64,000 nucleotides of DNA, from assembly GCF_025564085.1 (NCBI RefSeq), contig NZ_JAMGZJ010000076.1, forward strand, positions 1 through 64,000, in the 5' to 3' direction. The notes beneath the pieces are model-generated. The model saw nothing but the letters and a program-made list of their open reading frames with translations. It searched no databases and was not told the DNA's origin. Every line of letters starts with the position of its first letter. Position 1 is the first letter of the stretch. Shown piece by piece: positions 19,064 to 28,866 of the stretch. Origin of the DNA: Silvania confinis (GTDB lineage Bacteria; Pseudomonadota; Gammaproteobacteria; Enterobacterales; Enterobacteriaceae). A program made the position numbers and the translations under genes.

Positions 19064-19605
19064 TTAATTTTGACTCCTATCCCTGATACCACCAGCCAGA
19101 CTTCCTCTGCCACCTGAGCCAGGCGCTGGTTCGCCCGGCCCGCAATATCGACAAAATGGCGCGCCAGCCGGTTTTCCGGGGTGATACTCATCCCCAGCTC
19201 GTTAGTGACGATGTACACCGGCACCCCGCTCTGCTGGCAGGCGTCGATCAGCCCGTCGATCTGCTGGTGCAAAAACGCTTCCAGCGGCGCAAAATCCAGC
19301 GTATCGGGATCGGCCCCGCCCGATTCGTCGTACAGCAGATTCGCCAGCAGAGTGGTGATGCACTCCAGGATCACCGCCTCCCCCGGCTGCACCTGCGCCA
19401 GGATCAGCGGCCCGAGATCGCGATACGCCTCGAGGGTGCGCCAGTGCGCAGGCCGCTGGGCGCGATGGCGGGCAATACGCGCCGCCATCTCATCGTCGGT
19501 AAGGGTCGAGGTGGCAATGTACAGCACCTGCGAATACTGCCGGGCGACCAGCCCCTCGACGTGGGCGCTTTTACCGCTGCGCGCCCCGCCGGTCACTAAA
19601 ATCAT
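19060..19605 (-). CDS. cobU: adenosylcobinamide kinase / guanylyltransferase
   Basis: CobU phosphorylates adenosylcobinamide and then transfers GMP to give adenosylcobinamide-GDP. The 181 residues include the P-loop GGARSGKS at 6-13 and a histidine near residue 47 (ARHRAQRP), the position that carries the GMP in the Salmonella enzyme. The ATG overlaps the cbiP stop by four bases and the stop overlaps cobS, so the three genes are tightly coupled. Confidence 0.95.
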   Translation of the reverse strand: MILVTGGARSGKSAHVEGLVARQYSQVLYIATSTLTDDEMAARIARHRAQRPAHWRTLEAYRDLGPLILAQVQPGEAVILECITTLLANLLYDESGGADPDTLDFAPLEAFLHQQIDGLIDACQQSGVPVYIVTNELGMSITPENRLARHFVDIAGRANQRLAQVAEEVWLVVSGIGVKIK

Positions 19606-21125
19606 TCCGTTAACTCCTGATGCTCGCGCATGATCTGATAGATTTTTTGTATATCGATGTGCTGCCGCAGGGTCTGCGCCAGGGTATCAAACTGCTGCGC
19701 TTTGTACGCGGCGTAATCGGATGTCACTACCCGCGGAGGCAGCCCTTTACGCGCCCGCAGGCCATCCACCAGCGCACGGGTAAAGGCGTCGCTGTCGAAC
19801 AGGCCGTGCAGATAGGTCCCCCACACCTGCCCGTCGTCGCTCACCGCGCCGTCGGCAATATGCTCGTTCTCTTTTTGCAGCCACAGGGCCGGTTGCGCCC
19901 CCTCGCCGAGCACGGTTTGCCCCATGTGGATTTCGTAACCAGAGAGCGGGATCCCGGCCAGCGCCGCCAGCCAGCCGGGGAGCGACGCCGCCATGCAGGC
20001 GTTCACCTGGGTGGTGGTTTTGTGGCGGGCAAAGCGGGTGGTGGTGTTCAGAAGCCCGAGGCCCGGCATGCGACCGAGGCCGGATTCCACCTCATCAATC
20101 AGGGTCTCGCCCAGCATCTGATAGCCGCCGCAGATCCCGAGCAGCGGCACGCCGTCCCGGTGACGGATCAGCAGCGCGTGCGCCATCGCGCTCTCGCGCA
20201 GCCAGGTCAGATCGCTGAGGGTATTTTTACTGCCGGGCAGGATTATGAGGTCGGCACCGTCCAGTTCCTGCGGCTGGCTGACGTAGCGCACCCGCACGTC
20301 CGGCTGCGCCGACAGGGCGTTGAAATCGGTGAAGTTGGCAATGTGCGGCAGATGCACCACCGCGATGTCAACATCACGCGCAGGCTGGCGCAGGCGGTTC
20401 TCGCGCTGCAAGGCAACCCCGTCCTCCTCGTCCAGATCGAGTGTCAGCCACGGCATGACGCCGAGCACCGGCACGCCGGTGAGCGCCTCAATCTGTTCTA
20501 ATCCGGAGGCAAGCAGCGACACGTCGCCGCGAAATTTATTGATGATCACCCCTTTGACCCGCCAGCGCTCGTGCGTCTGCAGCAGGGCCAGGGTGCCGTA
20601 GATCGCCGCAAACACCCCGCCGCGATCGATATCCGCCACCAGGATCACCGGGCATTCGGCGAGCTCCGCCATCCCCATATTGGCGATATCCCGATCGCGC
20701 AGGTTGATCTCGGCCGGGCTGCCGGCCCCTTCCAGCACCAGCACCTCATAGTCCTGCGCCAGGCTGCGGTAGACTCCGGCAACCTGTTCGCGCAGGCGCG
20801 GTTTAAAATCGTGGTATTGGGCCGCATCCATCGCGTTTGCGACCTCGCCCATCAACACCACCTGCGCCTGGCTGACGTTAGTGGGTTTGAGCAAAATGGG
20901 GTTCATCCGCACGTCCGGGGCGATCCCGGCGGCTTCGGCCTGCATGATTTGCGCCCGGCCCATCTCTTTGCCATCCGGGGTGATCCCGGAGTTAAGGGCC
21001 ATGTTTTGCGCCTTAAACGGGGCGGTGCGCCAGCCATCCTGATAAAAAATGCGGCACAAGCCCGCCGCCAGCACGCTTTTGCCCACATCGGAGGCGGTGC
21101 CCTGCAGCATAATTGCCAGCGTCAT
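19602..21125 (-). CDS. cbiP: cobyric acid synthase
   Basis: CbiP (CobQ) uses glutamine and ATP to amidate the b, d, e and g side chains of adenosylcobyrinic acid a,c-diamide, giving cobyric acid. The 507-residue protein has the N-terminal dethiobiotin-synthetase-like domain with P-loop GTASDVGKS and [13 protein letters not shown]. The C-terminal amidotransferase domain has Cys in GICGGYQML and a conserved His in [12 protein letters not shown] 21125 ([10 protein letters not shown]) has AGGAG upstream and matches Salmonella CbiP; an ATG at 21143 adds six residues. It heads cbiP-cobUSCT, 66 bases after an ABC transporter gene. Confidence 0.95.
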   Translation of the reverse strand: MTLAIMLQGTASDVGKSVLAAGLCRIFYQDGWRTAPFKAQNMALNSGITPDGKEMGRAQIMQAEAAGIAPDVRMNPILLKPTNVSQAQVVLMGEVANAMDAAQYHDFKPRLREQVAGVYRSLAQDYEVLVLEGAGSPAEINLRDRDIANMGMAELAECPVILVADIDRGGVFAAIYGTLALLQTHERWRVKGVIINKFRGDVSLLASGLEQIEALTGVPVLGVMPWLTLDLDEEDGVALQRENRLRQPARDVDIAVVHLPHIANFTDFNALSAQPDVRVRYVSQPQELDGADLIILPGSKNTLSDLTWLRESAMAHALLIRHRDGVPLLGICGGYQMLGETLIDEVESGLGRMPGLGLLNTTTRFARHKTTTQVNACMAASLPGWLAALAGIPLSGYEIHMGQTVLGEGAQPALWLQKENEHIADGAVSDDGQVWGTYLHGLFDSDAFTRALVDGLRARKGLPPRVVTSDYAAYKAQQFDTLAQTLRQHIDIQKIYQIMREHQELTE

Positions 21126-21191
21126 GGCGACTCCTGTAATCATTCACTATACGAATTGAATGTTAAGGCTTTCTCGCCGCCAGGAACATCC

Positions 21192-22169
21192 TCACACCTT
21201 AAATAACCAACACGCCGCGAAATGGCCGGGGGCAATCTCCTCCATCGCCGGCTCTTCGCGCCGACATACCGGCATCACGTGCGGGCAGCGGCTGCAAAAT
21301 TTACAGCCCGGCAGCACCGAGGTCGGGCCCGGGATCTCCCCGCGCAGCGTCGCCTGTTCCAGATTACGGATCCGCGGGTCCGGCTGCGGTACCGCGGCCA
21401 GCAGCGCTCGGGTGTAAGGGTGCGCCGGGTGCTGATACAGCGCATTCGCCGGAGCCACTTCTACCAGCTTGCCGAGGTACATCACCCCGATCCGCGTCGA
21501 AATGTGGCGCACCATCGACAGATCGTGGGCGATAAACAGATAGGTCAGCCCCAGCTCCTGCTGGAGATCCTGCAGAATGTTCACCACCTGCGCCTGCACC
21601 GACACGTCCAGCGCCGACAGCGGCTCATCGCACAGCACAAACTCCGGGCGCACCGACAGCGCCCGGGCAATGCTGATCCGCTGGCGCTGGCCGCCGCTAA
21701 ACTCGTGCGGGTAACGCTGCAAGTGTTCCTGTCTGAGCCCCACTTTATAGAGCAGGGTTTCAGCACGCTCCCGCTGCTCCTCGCGGCTGTAGCCGTGGAT
21801 CTGCATTGGCTCCGCCACCAGCTGCTGCACGGTCATCCCCGGATTGAGCGACGACCAGGGATCCTGGAAAATCGCCTGCATGCGCTTACGCAGCGGCTTG
21901 AGCTGTTTTTCGTTAGCCTGGGCGATCGCCTGCCCGGCAAAATAGATCTCGCCCGAGGTGATATCAAACAGGCGCAGAATGGCGCGCCCGAGAGTAGATT
22001 TGCCGCAGCCGGACTCGCCCACCAGGCCAAAGGTCTCCCCCGGCTGGATATCAAAACTGACGCCATCCACGGCTTTTACCGCCACGCCTTTGCGCAGCAG
22101 GCCGCCGTTTAGGCTGTAGTGTTTTCGCAGATCCCGCACGCTCACCAGCGGGGCATTGTGTTCGCTCAT
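21192..22169 (-). CDS. oligopeptide-type ABC transporter ATPase (DppF/OppF-like)
   Basis: A 325-residue ATP-binding subunit. Walker A GESGCGKS is near residue 53, the signature is SGGQRQRIS and Walker B is [14 protein letters not shown]-terminal oligopeptide-transporter tail with cysteines ([14 protein letters not shown]) is present. Lengths around 325 residues fit the Dpp/Opp type better than the shorter NikE type. It overlaps the preceding ATPase gene by four bases and is the last gene of the transporter operon, 66 bases before cbiP. Confidence 0.88.
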   Translation of the reverse strand: MSEHNAPLVSVRDLRKHYSLNGGLLRKGVAVKAVDGVSFDIQPGETFGLVGESGCGKSTLGRAILRLFDITSGEIYFAGQAIAQANEKQLKPLRKRMQAIFQDPWSSLNPGMTVQQLVAEPMQIHGYSREEQRERAETLLYKVGLRQEHLQRYPHEFSGGQRQRISIARALSVRPEFVLCDEPLSALDVSVQAQVVNILQDLQQELGLTYLFIAHDLSMVRHISTRIGVMYLGKLVEVAPANALYQHPAHPYTRALLAAVPQPDPRIRNLEQATLRGEIPGPTSVLPGCKFCSRCPHVMPVCRREEPAMEEIAPGHFAACWLFKV

Positions 22170-23143
22170 ACCTGAACTCCCTTATCCTCTAACAGCCAGC
22201 ATGCGGCACGATGCCCTGCGCCCTGGCTGTAAAACGCCGGACGGCGGGCGCACTGCGGCATCCGCTGCGGGCAACGTTCGGCAAACGGGCAGCCAGGCGG
22301 CGGATTCAGCAACCCCGGCGGCGATCCTTCGATGGGCGACAGGCGATGGCTGACCTGCTCTGGGTGCGGTAACGACGCCAGCAAACCCTGGGTATACGGA
22401 TGCTGAGGTCGGTAAAAAATGTCCTCCACGCTGCCCTCTTCCATCACCAGCCCGCCGTACATCACCACCACCCGGCTGCACACCTGCGCGACAACCCCCA
22501 GATCGTGGGTAATCAGCAGGATTGCGGTGTGGGTCTTCTGCTGCAGACTTTTGAGCAGGCGCAGGATCTGCGCCTGAATGGTGACATCCAGCGCGGTTGT
22601 CGGCTCGTCGGCAATCAGCAGTTGAGGGTCGCAGGAAAGTGCAATGGCGATCATCACCCGCTGGCGCATCCCGCCGCTGAACTCGTGCGGGTACTGATCG
22701 TAGCGCCGCGCCGCCTCGGCGATCCCGACCTGCTCGAGCATGCCGATACTGGCGGCCTTAGCCGCTTTTTTGCTTAAGCCTTTATTGCGGACCAGGATCT
22801 CCGTCATCTGCTTGCCGATGGTCAGCACCGGGTTGAGCGCGGTCATCGGATCCTGAAAAATCATCGCAATCTGGTTCCCACGGATGGCTCGCATCTGCTG
22901 CGGGGTTTTCTGCGCCAGGTCGTCATCATTAAAGCGGATCTGGCCGCCAGTGATGCGCCCGTTACTGCCCAGCAGCTGGATGATCGACTTGCAGGTGACG
23001 CTTTTGCCGCAGCCGGATTCACCCACAATCCCCACCAGCTCGCCAGCCTGCACGTTGAAGCTCACTCCGCGTACCGCATGGACATCGCCATCGTGTGTAC
23101 GGAAGGTGGTTTGCAGGTTATCAAGTTCGAGTAAGTTACTCAT
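22166..23143 (-). CDS. oligopeptide-type ABC transporter ATPase (DppD/OppD-like)
   Basis: A 325-residue ATP-binding subunit with Walker A GESGCGKS, signature SGGMRQRV, Walker B LLIADEPTTALD and an oligopeptide C-terminal tail (GCPFAERCPQRMPQC). It should pair with the next ATPase to energise the two permeases. The ATG at 23143 (MSNLLELDN) lies inside the end of the permease gene with an eight-base overlap; an ATG at 23164 adds seven residues and is an alternative. Confidence 0.88.
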   Translation of the reverse strand: MSNLLELDNLQTTFRTHDGDVHAVRGVSFNVQAGELVGIVGESGCGKSVTCKSIIQLLGSNGRITGGQIRFNDDDLAQKTPQQMRAIRGNQIAMIFQDPMTALNPVLTIGKQMTEILVRNKGLSKKAAKAASIGMLEQVGIAEAARRYDQYPHEFSGGMRQRVMIAIALSCDPQLLIADEPTTALDVTIQAQILRLLKSLQQKTHTAILLITHDLGVVAQVCSRVVVMYGGLVMEEGSVEDIFYRPQHPYTQGLLASLPHPEQVSHRLSPIEGSPPGLLNPPPGCPFAERCPQRMPQCARRPAFYSQGAGHRAACWLLEDKGVQV

Positions 23144-23981
23144 TACGGTTCGCTCCCGGCTCAAAGGCGCTGCGGAAGACGTCGCCGAGCACGTTAAAAC
23201 TGAATACCGTCAGCAGGATCAGAATGCCGGGGAACATCGCCAGCCACGAGGCCTCGCCAATATACGACTGGGCGTTATTGAGCATACTGCCCCACGAAGC
23301 GGCAGGCGCTTGTACACCCAACCCGAGGAAGCTGAGCGTCGATTCCATCAGGATCGCCGAGGCAATATTCAGCGTGGCGGCGACGATAATGGTCGGCAGC
23401 ACCCCGGGAATAATGTGACGCACGATGATCCGCAGGGGATGCGCGCCCGAGGCGCGGGCATAGAGCACATACTCGCGCTCTTTCACCGACAGGGTTTCGG
23501 CACGCACCAGTCGGGACATGCTCATCCACGTCAGCAGACTGATGATCATGATGATGTTATCCACCCCCGGCTTGAGGTACGCGTTTAGCACCAGCAGCAG
23601 GAAGAAGGCCGGGATCGCCATCAGGATATCCACTGCGCGCATCATCAGGTTATCCAGCCAGCCGCCGAAGTAGCCGCTGACCGTCCCGACGACGGTGCCA
23701 ATCAGGGTGGAAAAGACCATCGCCAGCCCGCCCACCATCAGCGAAATCTGCCCGCCGTACAGGGCCCGGGTGAAGTAATCCCGACCATACTCATCGGTGC
23801 CGAACCAGTGCGCACCGTCGGGTGGCAGGGTGCGCGCCCCGAGCGACATCTGATCCGGATCGTACGGACTTAAGCCGGCGCACAGCGCAGCGGCGAGGAA
23901 AATAAACAGAATAAATAACGAAAATTGCGCCGGACGATTGCGGCGAAACTGGTGACCAACCTGTTGCCAGCGTCTGCTCAT
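23136..23981 (-). CDS. oligopeptide-type ABC permease (DppC/OppC-like)
   Basis: A 281-residue inner-membrane permease. It has about six helices, an N-terminal OppC-type extension (HQFRRNRPAQFSLFIL) and the cytoplasmic EAA loop around SGAHPLRIIVRHIIPG, which contacts the ATPases. It starts five bases after the other permease gene and overlaps the next ATPase gene. Confidence 0.88.
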   Translation of the reverse strand: MSRRWQQVGHQFRRNRPAQFSLFILFIFLAAALCAGLSPYDPDQMSLGARTLPPDGAHWFGTDEYGRDYFTRALYGGQISLMVGGLAMVFSTLIGTVVGTVSGYFGGWLDNLMMRAVDILMAIPAFFLLLVLNAYLKPGVDNIIMIISLLTWMSMSRLVRAETLSVKEREYVLYARASGAHPLRIIVRHIIPGVLPTIIVAATLNIASAILMESTLSFLGLGVQAPAASWGSMLNNAQSYIGEASWLAMFPGILILLTVFSFNVLGDVFRSAFEPGANRNE

Positions 23982-23986
23982 CCGGG

Positions 23987-24940
23987 TTACCTCAGGGTAC
24001 GTATGCGGGGATCGGCGAAGCGATACAGCAGGTCGGCGATCAGGTTACCGACGATCAGCATCAGCGACGAAAGCATGATGATCGCCATAATCAGCGGGTA
24101 GTCCAGTGAGGTGATCGACTGGATCCCCAGCAGCCCCATCCCCGGCCACGAGAAGACGCTCTCGGTGACGTAGGCACCCACCACCAGCTCGCCAAACGAC
24201 AGGCCAAACAGGGTGATCACCGGCAGCAGCACATTTTTCAGCACATGACGGAACAGGATGCTGGTGCGCGTCGCGCCATAGGCCAGCTGGGTTTGCACGT
24301 AATCGGCCGAGAGCTGAGAAATGGTATTCGAGCGGATATAGCGCACGTAGCTGGAGAGGTTATAGAAGGTCAGCGCGATGCACGGCAGCACACCATGGCG
24401 CACCACGTCCAGCCAGTTATCCTCCATGCCGATGGTGCGCATTCCCATGCTGGGGAACCAGTTGAGCTGCACGGCAAAGACGGTGATCAACAGGATCCCG
24501 AACCAGAAGATCGGCACCGAAATGCCAATATAGGCAAACACATTCAACAGATGATCCAGCCAACGGTGCTTAAACGCGCCCGCCAGCAGACCCAGCGGAA
24601 TAGCGAATACAATCGCCATCAGCAGCGAGGCACCCATTAAGCCCAATGTCGCCGGAATGCGCTCGGCAATCATCGTCAGCACCGGGCGGTGATAGATCAG
24701 CGAATAACCGAGATCGCCCTGCAGAACATTTTTCAGCCACAGAAAATATTGCGTAACCAGCGGTTTATCCAGCCCCAGGCTCTGGCGGATCCGCTCGATA
24801 TCCTCGGGGGCCATGCGCGGAGTGATGTACGCTGCCACCGGATCGCCGGGGGCGAGTTTGACCAGCAAAAACGCCACCAGCGAGATAAAGAACAGCATCG
24901 GTATCAGTTGCAGCAACCGACGCATCAGTAATGAGTTCAC
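23987..24940 (-). CDS. oligopeptide-type ABC permease (DppB/OppB-like)
   Basis: A 317-residue permease with the OppB/DppB layout: an N-terminal helix, a long periplasmic loop containing LGLDKPLVTQYFLWL, then five helices. The EAA loop lies around YGATRTSILFRHVLKN. It is the first of four linked transport genes after the binding protein, separated from it by 60 bases that hold a hairpin. Confidence 0.88.
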   Translation of the reverse strand: MNSLLMRRLLQLIPMLFFISLVAFLLVKLAPGDPVAAYITPRMAPEDIERIRQSLGLDKPLVTQYFLWLKNVLQGDLGYSLIYHRPVLTMIAERIPATLGLMGASLLMAIVFAIPLGLLAGAFKHRWLDHLLNVFAYIGISVPIFWFGILLITVFAVQLNWFPSMGMRTIGMEDNWLDVVRHGVLPCIALTFYNLSSYVRYIRSNTISQLSADYVQTQLAYGATRTSILFRHVLKNVLLPVITLFGLSFGELVVGAYVTESVFSWPGMGLLGIQSITSLDYPLIMAIIMLSSLMLIVGNLIADLLYRFADPRIRTLR

Positions 24941-24968
24941 GACTTGCCCTTACACGACTTACCCGTAC

Positions 24969-24994
24969 AAAAGCCCCGGCCAGCAGACCGGGGC
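24969..24994 (-). terminator. intercistronic hairpin after the binding-protein gene
   Basis: GCCCCGG and CCGGGGC form a 7-bp stem, followed by TTTT on the minus strand, directly after the substrate-binding-protein stop. Such partial terminators usually let binding protein exceed the membrane subunits. Confidence 0.6.
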
Positions 24995-25000
24995 CAGGGT

Positions 25001-26590
25001 TTATTTTTGATAGATTTTCGACAGATCCTGGAACATGTACACCGGCTTCGGTTCCGCTTCCTGCGTACCGCCAAAGCGTTTATCCACCGCAACGGTGGCG
25101 TTGGTGTAAGCGATCGGGTAGTAGGTCATGTCGCTGGCGACCGTCTGCTGGATCTGTTTGTAGGTCGCGGCACGCTTAGTCGCGTCGGTCTCTACCGCAC
25201 CCTGATCCCACAGGGCATCGAACTGCGGGTTCTTATAGTGGGCGTAGTTATAGGCTTCGTTGCTCATAAACAGCGATTTGTAACCGTCCGGCTCGGCACC
25301 CATGATGTAGCCGCCGAGGTTCAGCTCCCACGCGGTGTTGTTCATGTCGAGGCTACGCTGGGACATGGCATTAGCGTCGAGCGGCATCAGCTCAACGTTT
25401 ACCGCAATCCCCTTCAGCGCCTGCTGAATGTACAGCGCCTGGCTCTCCTGGGTTTTATTGGTGTTGACGTAAGCCAGGCGCAGCTTGAGGTTTTCCGGCG
25501 CGCCGGAGGCCTTCAGCAGTTCTTTGGCTTTTTGCTGGTCGAATTTGTACTGTTCCACGTCGTCGGTCTGGTACAGCGTATCCGGGGTCAGGAACGAGGT
25601 CGCCGGTTTGGCGTAATCCAGCGAGGTGAAGGCGGTCTGGGTCAGTTCGTCCTTATTGATGGCGTACGCAATGGCCTGACGCAGCGCCTTGCTTTTCATC
25701 ACCGGCACGTTCTGGTTGAAGGTCATGTAGGCCAGACGCCCTTCCGGGTACACCACGAAGTCAAACTTACCGGTGTTTTTCAGGCGCGACACGTCCTGCG
25801 GATCGACCATCTTGAGGTTGATTTCGCCGTTTTGCAGCGCAAGGTTGGCGGAGTTGCTGTCTTTGGCAAAACGATAGGTCACGGAATCAAGCTTCGCTTT
25901 GCCGTTCCAGTAGTCGTCAAAACGGGTCAGCGCGTAATACTGTCCGGTGCGGTACTCTTTAAATTTGAACGGCCCGGAGCCTACTGGCGCATCGTTTTTA
26001 GTGCTTTTTTCCAGATCGCCTTCATTGGCAAAGACGTGCTGCGGGATCGGGTAGATCTGCACCAGAGTGCCGGTAAAGGCCGCACTCACCTGCGGCAGGG
26101 TGAACTTGACGGTGCGATCGTCCACTTTGCTGACCGCAACGGGCTTGCCGCCGTAGGTGAACATGCTGCGGAAGAAGCTGTGCTGCTTCTCATCCAGCAG
26201 TTTGTTAAAGGTAAACACCACGTCATCGGCGGTCAGCGGCTGGCCGTCCTGCCATTTGAGATTCGGCTTTAAGGTCAGGGTGTAGCTGAGATTATCCGCA
26301 GAGGGCGTCAGGCTTTCGGCGAGGCCCCATTCGATTTTACCGTCGTTAAAGCTGTACAGCGGGGCATACAGCGCCTGCATGATGGTCAGGGTGGTTCGGT
26401 CGCTGGCGTACAGCGGGTTCACCGCTAACGGGTCGCCGGAGGTAATGCCGATAATCAGCGAGCCACCCTCTTTTGGCGCATCGCTTTTGGCCGCCGGGGC
26501 CGCTGCGTTGTCTTTATTTTTGGCATCATCACAGCCGGCGGCGAGCAACGCCAGAGCGACCAGAACAGCAGATACTATTGGCTTACGCAT
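25001..26590 (-). CDS. ABC transporter substrate-binding lipoprotein, family 5
   Basis: A 529-residue extracytoplasmic solute-binding protein of family 5 (SBP_bac_5; DppA, OppA and NikA relatives). The signal peptide ends in the lipobox LLAAGC, so it should be anchored to a membrane, unlike E. coli DppA and OppA, which are free periplasmic proteins. The fold marker LTLKPNLKWQDGQPLTADDV is present. The ligand cannot be read from sequence. It is first in an operon with two permeases and two ATPases, followed on the same strand by late cobalamin genes. The 256 bases upstream are AT-rich and shared with yghU; no B12 riboswitch motif was seen there. Confidence 0.85.
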   Translation of the reverse strand: MRKPIVSAVLVALALLAAGCDDAKNKDNAAAPAAKSDAPKEGGSLIIGITSGDPLAVNPLYASDRTTLTIMQALYAPLYSFNDGKIEWGLAESLTPSADNLSYTLTLKPNLKWQDGQPLTADDVVFTFNKLLDEKQHSFFRSMFTYGGKPVAVSKVDDRTVKFTLPQVSAAFTGTLVQIYPIPQHVFANEGDLEKSTKNDAPVGSGPFKFKEYRTGQYYALTRFDDYWNGKAKLDSVTYRFAKDSNSANLALQNGEINLKMVDPQDVSRLKNTGKFDFVVYPEGRLAYMTFNQNVPVMKSKALRQAIAYAINKDELTQTAFTSLDYAKPATSFLTPDTLYQTDDVEQYKFDQQKAKELLKASGAPENLKLRLAYVNTNKTQESQALYIQQALKGIAVNVELMPLDANAMSQRSLDMNNTAWELNLGGYIMGAEPDGYKSLFMSNEAYNYAHYKNPQFDALWDQGAVETDATKRAATYKQIQQTVASDMTYYPIAYTNATVAVDKRFGGTQEAEPKPVYMFQDLSKIYQK

Positions 26591-26846
26591 ATCTCACTAA
26601 CTCCTTGCCTTGAAAGTTTTTTTAACTGCAGATTGTTATTTTAACGATCTCTGAGTGCGCATCATATTCAGCTTTAGGGGCAGACGCATTAACAATGAAA
26701 ATGCGATTTTTGATTAAGCTTATAACGATTTAGATATATATAAGCTTATTAAGGAATGGCTCATATCCTTATGCGCTCAGTTCGTTAAACCGTTCACGGA
26801 ATGCCTGCTAAACTGCCTCAACACATCACGTAAAAGGCAGATCAGC

Positions 26847-27716
26847 ATGTCAGATGAATCTTATCAGCCAGCAAAAGTCTGGGAATGGAAGCAGAATAAT
26901 AACGGTGGCGCGTTTGCCAGTATCAACCGCCCTATTTCTGGCGCGACGCACGAGAAAGCGCTGCCGGTCGGCTCGCATCCGCTGCAGCTCTATTCCCTGG
27001 GCACGCCAAACGGCCAGAAGGTGACGATCCTGCTGGAAGAGTTGTTGGCGATTGGGGTAACGGGCGCGGAATATGACGCGTGGCTGATCCGCATTGGTGA
27101 GGGCGATCAGTTCTCCAGCGGATTTGTTGAGGTGAATCCGAACTCCAAAATTCCGGCCCTGCGCGACCACTCCACGACCCCGCCGACGCGCGTCTTTGAG
27201 TCCGGCAACATCCTGCTTTACCTCGCCGAAAAATACGATCACTTCCTGCCAAAAGATCCGGCAGGCCGGGTTGAAACCCTGAACTGGCTATTCTGGCTGC
27301 AGGGATCTGCCCCGTTCCTCGGCGGCGGTTTTGGTCACTTCTATCACTACGCGCCGGTGAAAATTGAGTACGCAATTGACCGCTTCACCATGGAAGCCAA
27401 ACGACTGTTCGACGTGCTGGATAAACAGCTTTCGCGCAGCCGCTACCTGGCGGGTGAAGAGTACACCATCGCCGATATCGCGGTGTGGCCGTGGTTTGGC
27501 AGCGTGGCACTCGGCCAGGTGTATGGTGCCGCCGAGTTCCTCGATGCAGAGAGCTATAAGAACGTGCAGCGCTGGGCGAAGGATGTCGCCAGCCGTCCGG
27601 CAGTAAAGCGCGGTCGCATCGTCAACCGCACCAACGGCGAGCTGAACGAACAGCTGCATGAGCGTCATGCCGCCAGCGACTTCGACACCCAGACCGAAGA
27701 TAAACGTCAGGGTTAA
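26847..27716 (+). CDS. yghU: GST-like disulfide-bond reductase YghU
   Basis: YghU is a Nu-class glutathione-transferase homologue with glutathione-dependent disulfide reductase and organoperoxidase activity in E. coli. The 289 residues align across the length: N-terminal thioredoxin-like domain with NPNSKIPALRD and FESGNILLYLAEK, then the helical domain with LGGGFGHFYHYAP and YTIADIAVWPW. The upstream neighbour is divergent. It is a single gene closed by a hairpin terminator. Confidence 0.95.
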   Translation: MSDESYQPAKVWEWKQNNNGGAFASINRPISGATHEKALPVGSHPLQLYSLGTPNGQKVTILLEELLAIGVTGAEYDAWLIRIGEGDQFSSGFVEVNPNSKIPALRDHSTTPPTRVFESGNILLYLAEKYDHFLPKDPAGRVETLNWLFWLQGSAPFLGGGFGHFYHYAPVKIEYAIDRFTMEAKRLFDVLDKQLSRSRYLAGEEYTIADIAVWPWFGSVALGQVYGAAEFLDAESYKNVQRWAKDVASRPAVKRGRIVNRTNGELNEQLHERHAASDFDTQTEDKRQG

Positions 27717-27723
27717 TTTCCGT

Positions 27724-27750
27724 GCCGGGCAGTTTGCTGCCCGGCTTTTG
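27724..27750 (+). terminator. yghU terminator
   Basis: GCCGGGCAG and CTGCCCGGC form a 9-bp stem with a TTTG loop, followed by TTTTGG, seven bases after the stop. Confidence 0.85.
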
Positions 27751-27882
27751 GTCATTCATTATCTCTGCTCAGACTTAGCGCATCTGATATTTTCCTGACG
27801 CAAACCCTTGTCTTTTTTCAACAGCATATTTACTTCCGTCCGTTAAACTGGCATCAATATTTTTTTTATTCAGATAAATCGC

Positions 27883-28866
27883 ATGTCAGAAAAGTCGCTG
27901 AAACAGCAGATCCAGAATCTGAAAAAACATAATACCCGGCTTGCCAGGCTGGCGCGCGACGCCCGCAGCAAGCTCAGTGCTGCGCTCGACGGGACGGGAT
28001 TATGTTTGTGGCAGCTCGACGTTCCGAGCGGCAAGCTGATTATTTATAACCGCCGCTGGGGATCGATGCTGGGCTATCAGCCCAAAGAGTTGAACGCCCA
28101 GTTTGAAGTCTGGCGGGAACACTTGCACCCGGATGATAAGCAAAACGTCCTCGATGCGTTTTACGATCACCTGCACGGCAAAACCCCTTTCTACGAAGCG
28201 CTGCACCGTATGCAGCACAAAAACGGCACCGTCAGTTGGGTGCTGGATCGCGGCCGCGTCAGCGAGTGGGATGAACATGGCAACCCGCTTAAGGTCACCG
28301 GCACGCACATCGACATGACCAAAGAGAAGCAGTACGAAGAGCAGCTGGCGCTGCTGGCGAATCACGACCCGCTCACCGGGCTGGCCAACCGCCATGCGCT
28401 GATCAAACACTTCACCCAGCTTAAAACGCACGGGCCGCTGTGCGTCGCCTTTATCGATCTTGACGATTTTAAAACGGTTAACGACACCTTTGGCCACCGC
28501 AGCGGCGATGAGCTGCTGATCCAGCTCAGCCAACGCCTGCGCAACACCTGCCCGCCGGGGGCGATAGTCGGACGGCTGGGTGGCGATGAATTTGTACTGC
28601 TGCTGCCCTTCCCACTCGCCAGTTTGCTGATCAACCAAACCGCGCACAGCTGCCTGAACGCGGCGCTCACCCCATTCGAACTCGACAACGGACAGGCGCA
28701 GGTAGGGGCATCGGTGGGGATTGATGAGGTCCAGCCGCAGGATGATTTCATCAATGCCCTGCGACGCGCCGATCAGTCGATGTACCAGATTAAGCACACC
28801 GGCAAAAACGACGTGGCCATCGGCCAGATGCTGCTTTCGGTGTCGCGCAGCGGAACCCAGCCATGA
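27883..28866 (+). CDS. PAS-GGDEF diguanylate cyclase
   Basis: A 327-residue soluble protein. A short N-terminal coiled coil (about 1-30) precedes a PAS domain (about 30-145, with LGYQPKEL and HPDDKQ) and its PAC motif, then a GGDEF domain (about 155-310). The active-site loop RLGGDEF is intact, so cyclic-di-GMP synthesis is expected. The allosteric RxxD inhibition site five residues before it is absent (PGAIV instead). There is no membrane segment. Its stop overlaps the start of the FucR-like gene as ATGA. Confidence 0.85.
   Translation: MSEKSLKQQIQNLKKHNTRLARLARDARSKLSAALDGTGLCLWQLDVPSGKLIIYNRRWGSMLGYQPKELNAQFEVWREHLHPDDKQNVLDAFYDHLHGKTPFYEALHRMQHKNGTVSWVLDRGRVSEWDEHGNPLKVTGTHIDMTKEKQYEEQLALLANHDPLTGLANRHALIKHFTQLKTHGPLCVAFIDLDDFKTVNDTFGHRSGDELLIQLSQRLRNTCPPGAIVGRLGGDEFVLLLPFPLASLLINQTAHSCLNAALTPFELDNGQAQVGASVGIDEVQPQDDFINALRRADQSMYQIKHTGKNDVAIGQMLLSVSRSGTQP

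Noticed and set aside
24944-26272. Open frame of 442 codons on the plus strand
   Set aside because: It is antisense to the family-5 binding-protein gene, which has a clear signal peptide and fold.
26591-26846. Possible cobalamin riboswitch upstream of the transporter-cob run
   Set aside because: No B12-box-like sequence was found by eye on the minus strand; the region is AT-rich without the expected GC-rich helices.
9623-26846. Typical integrative island with duplicated pheV end
   Set aside because: No integrase gene and no second copy of the tRNA 3' end could be found in the window.
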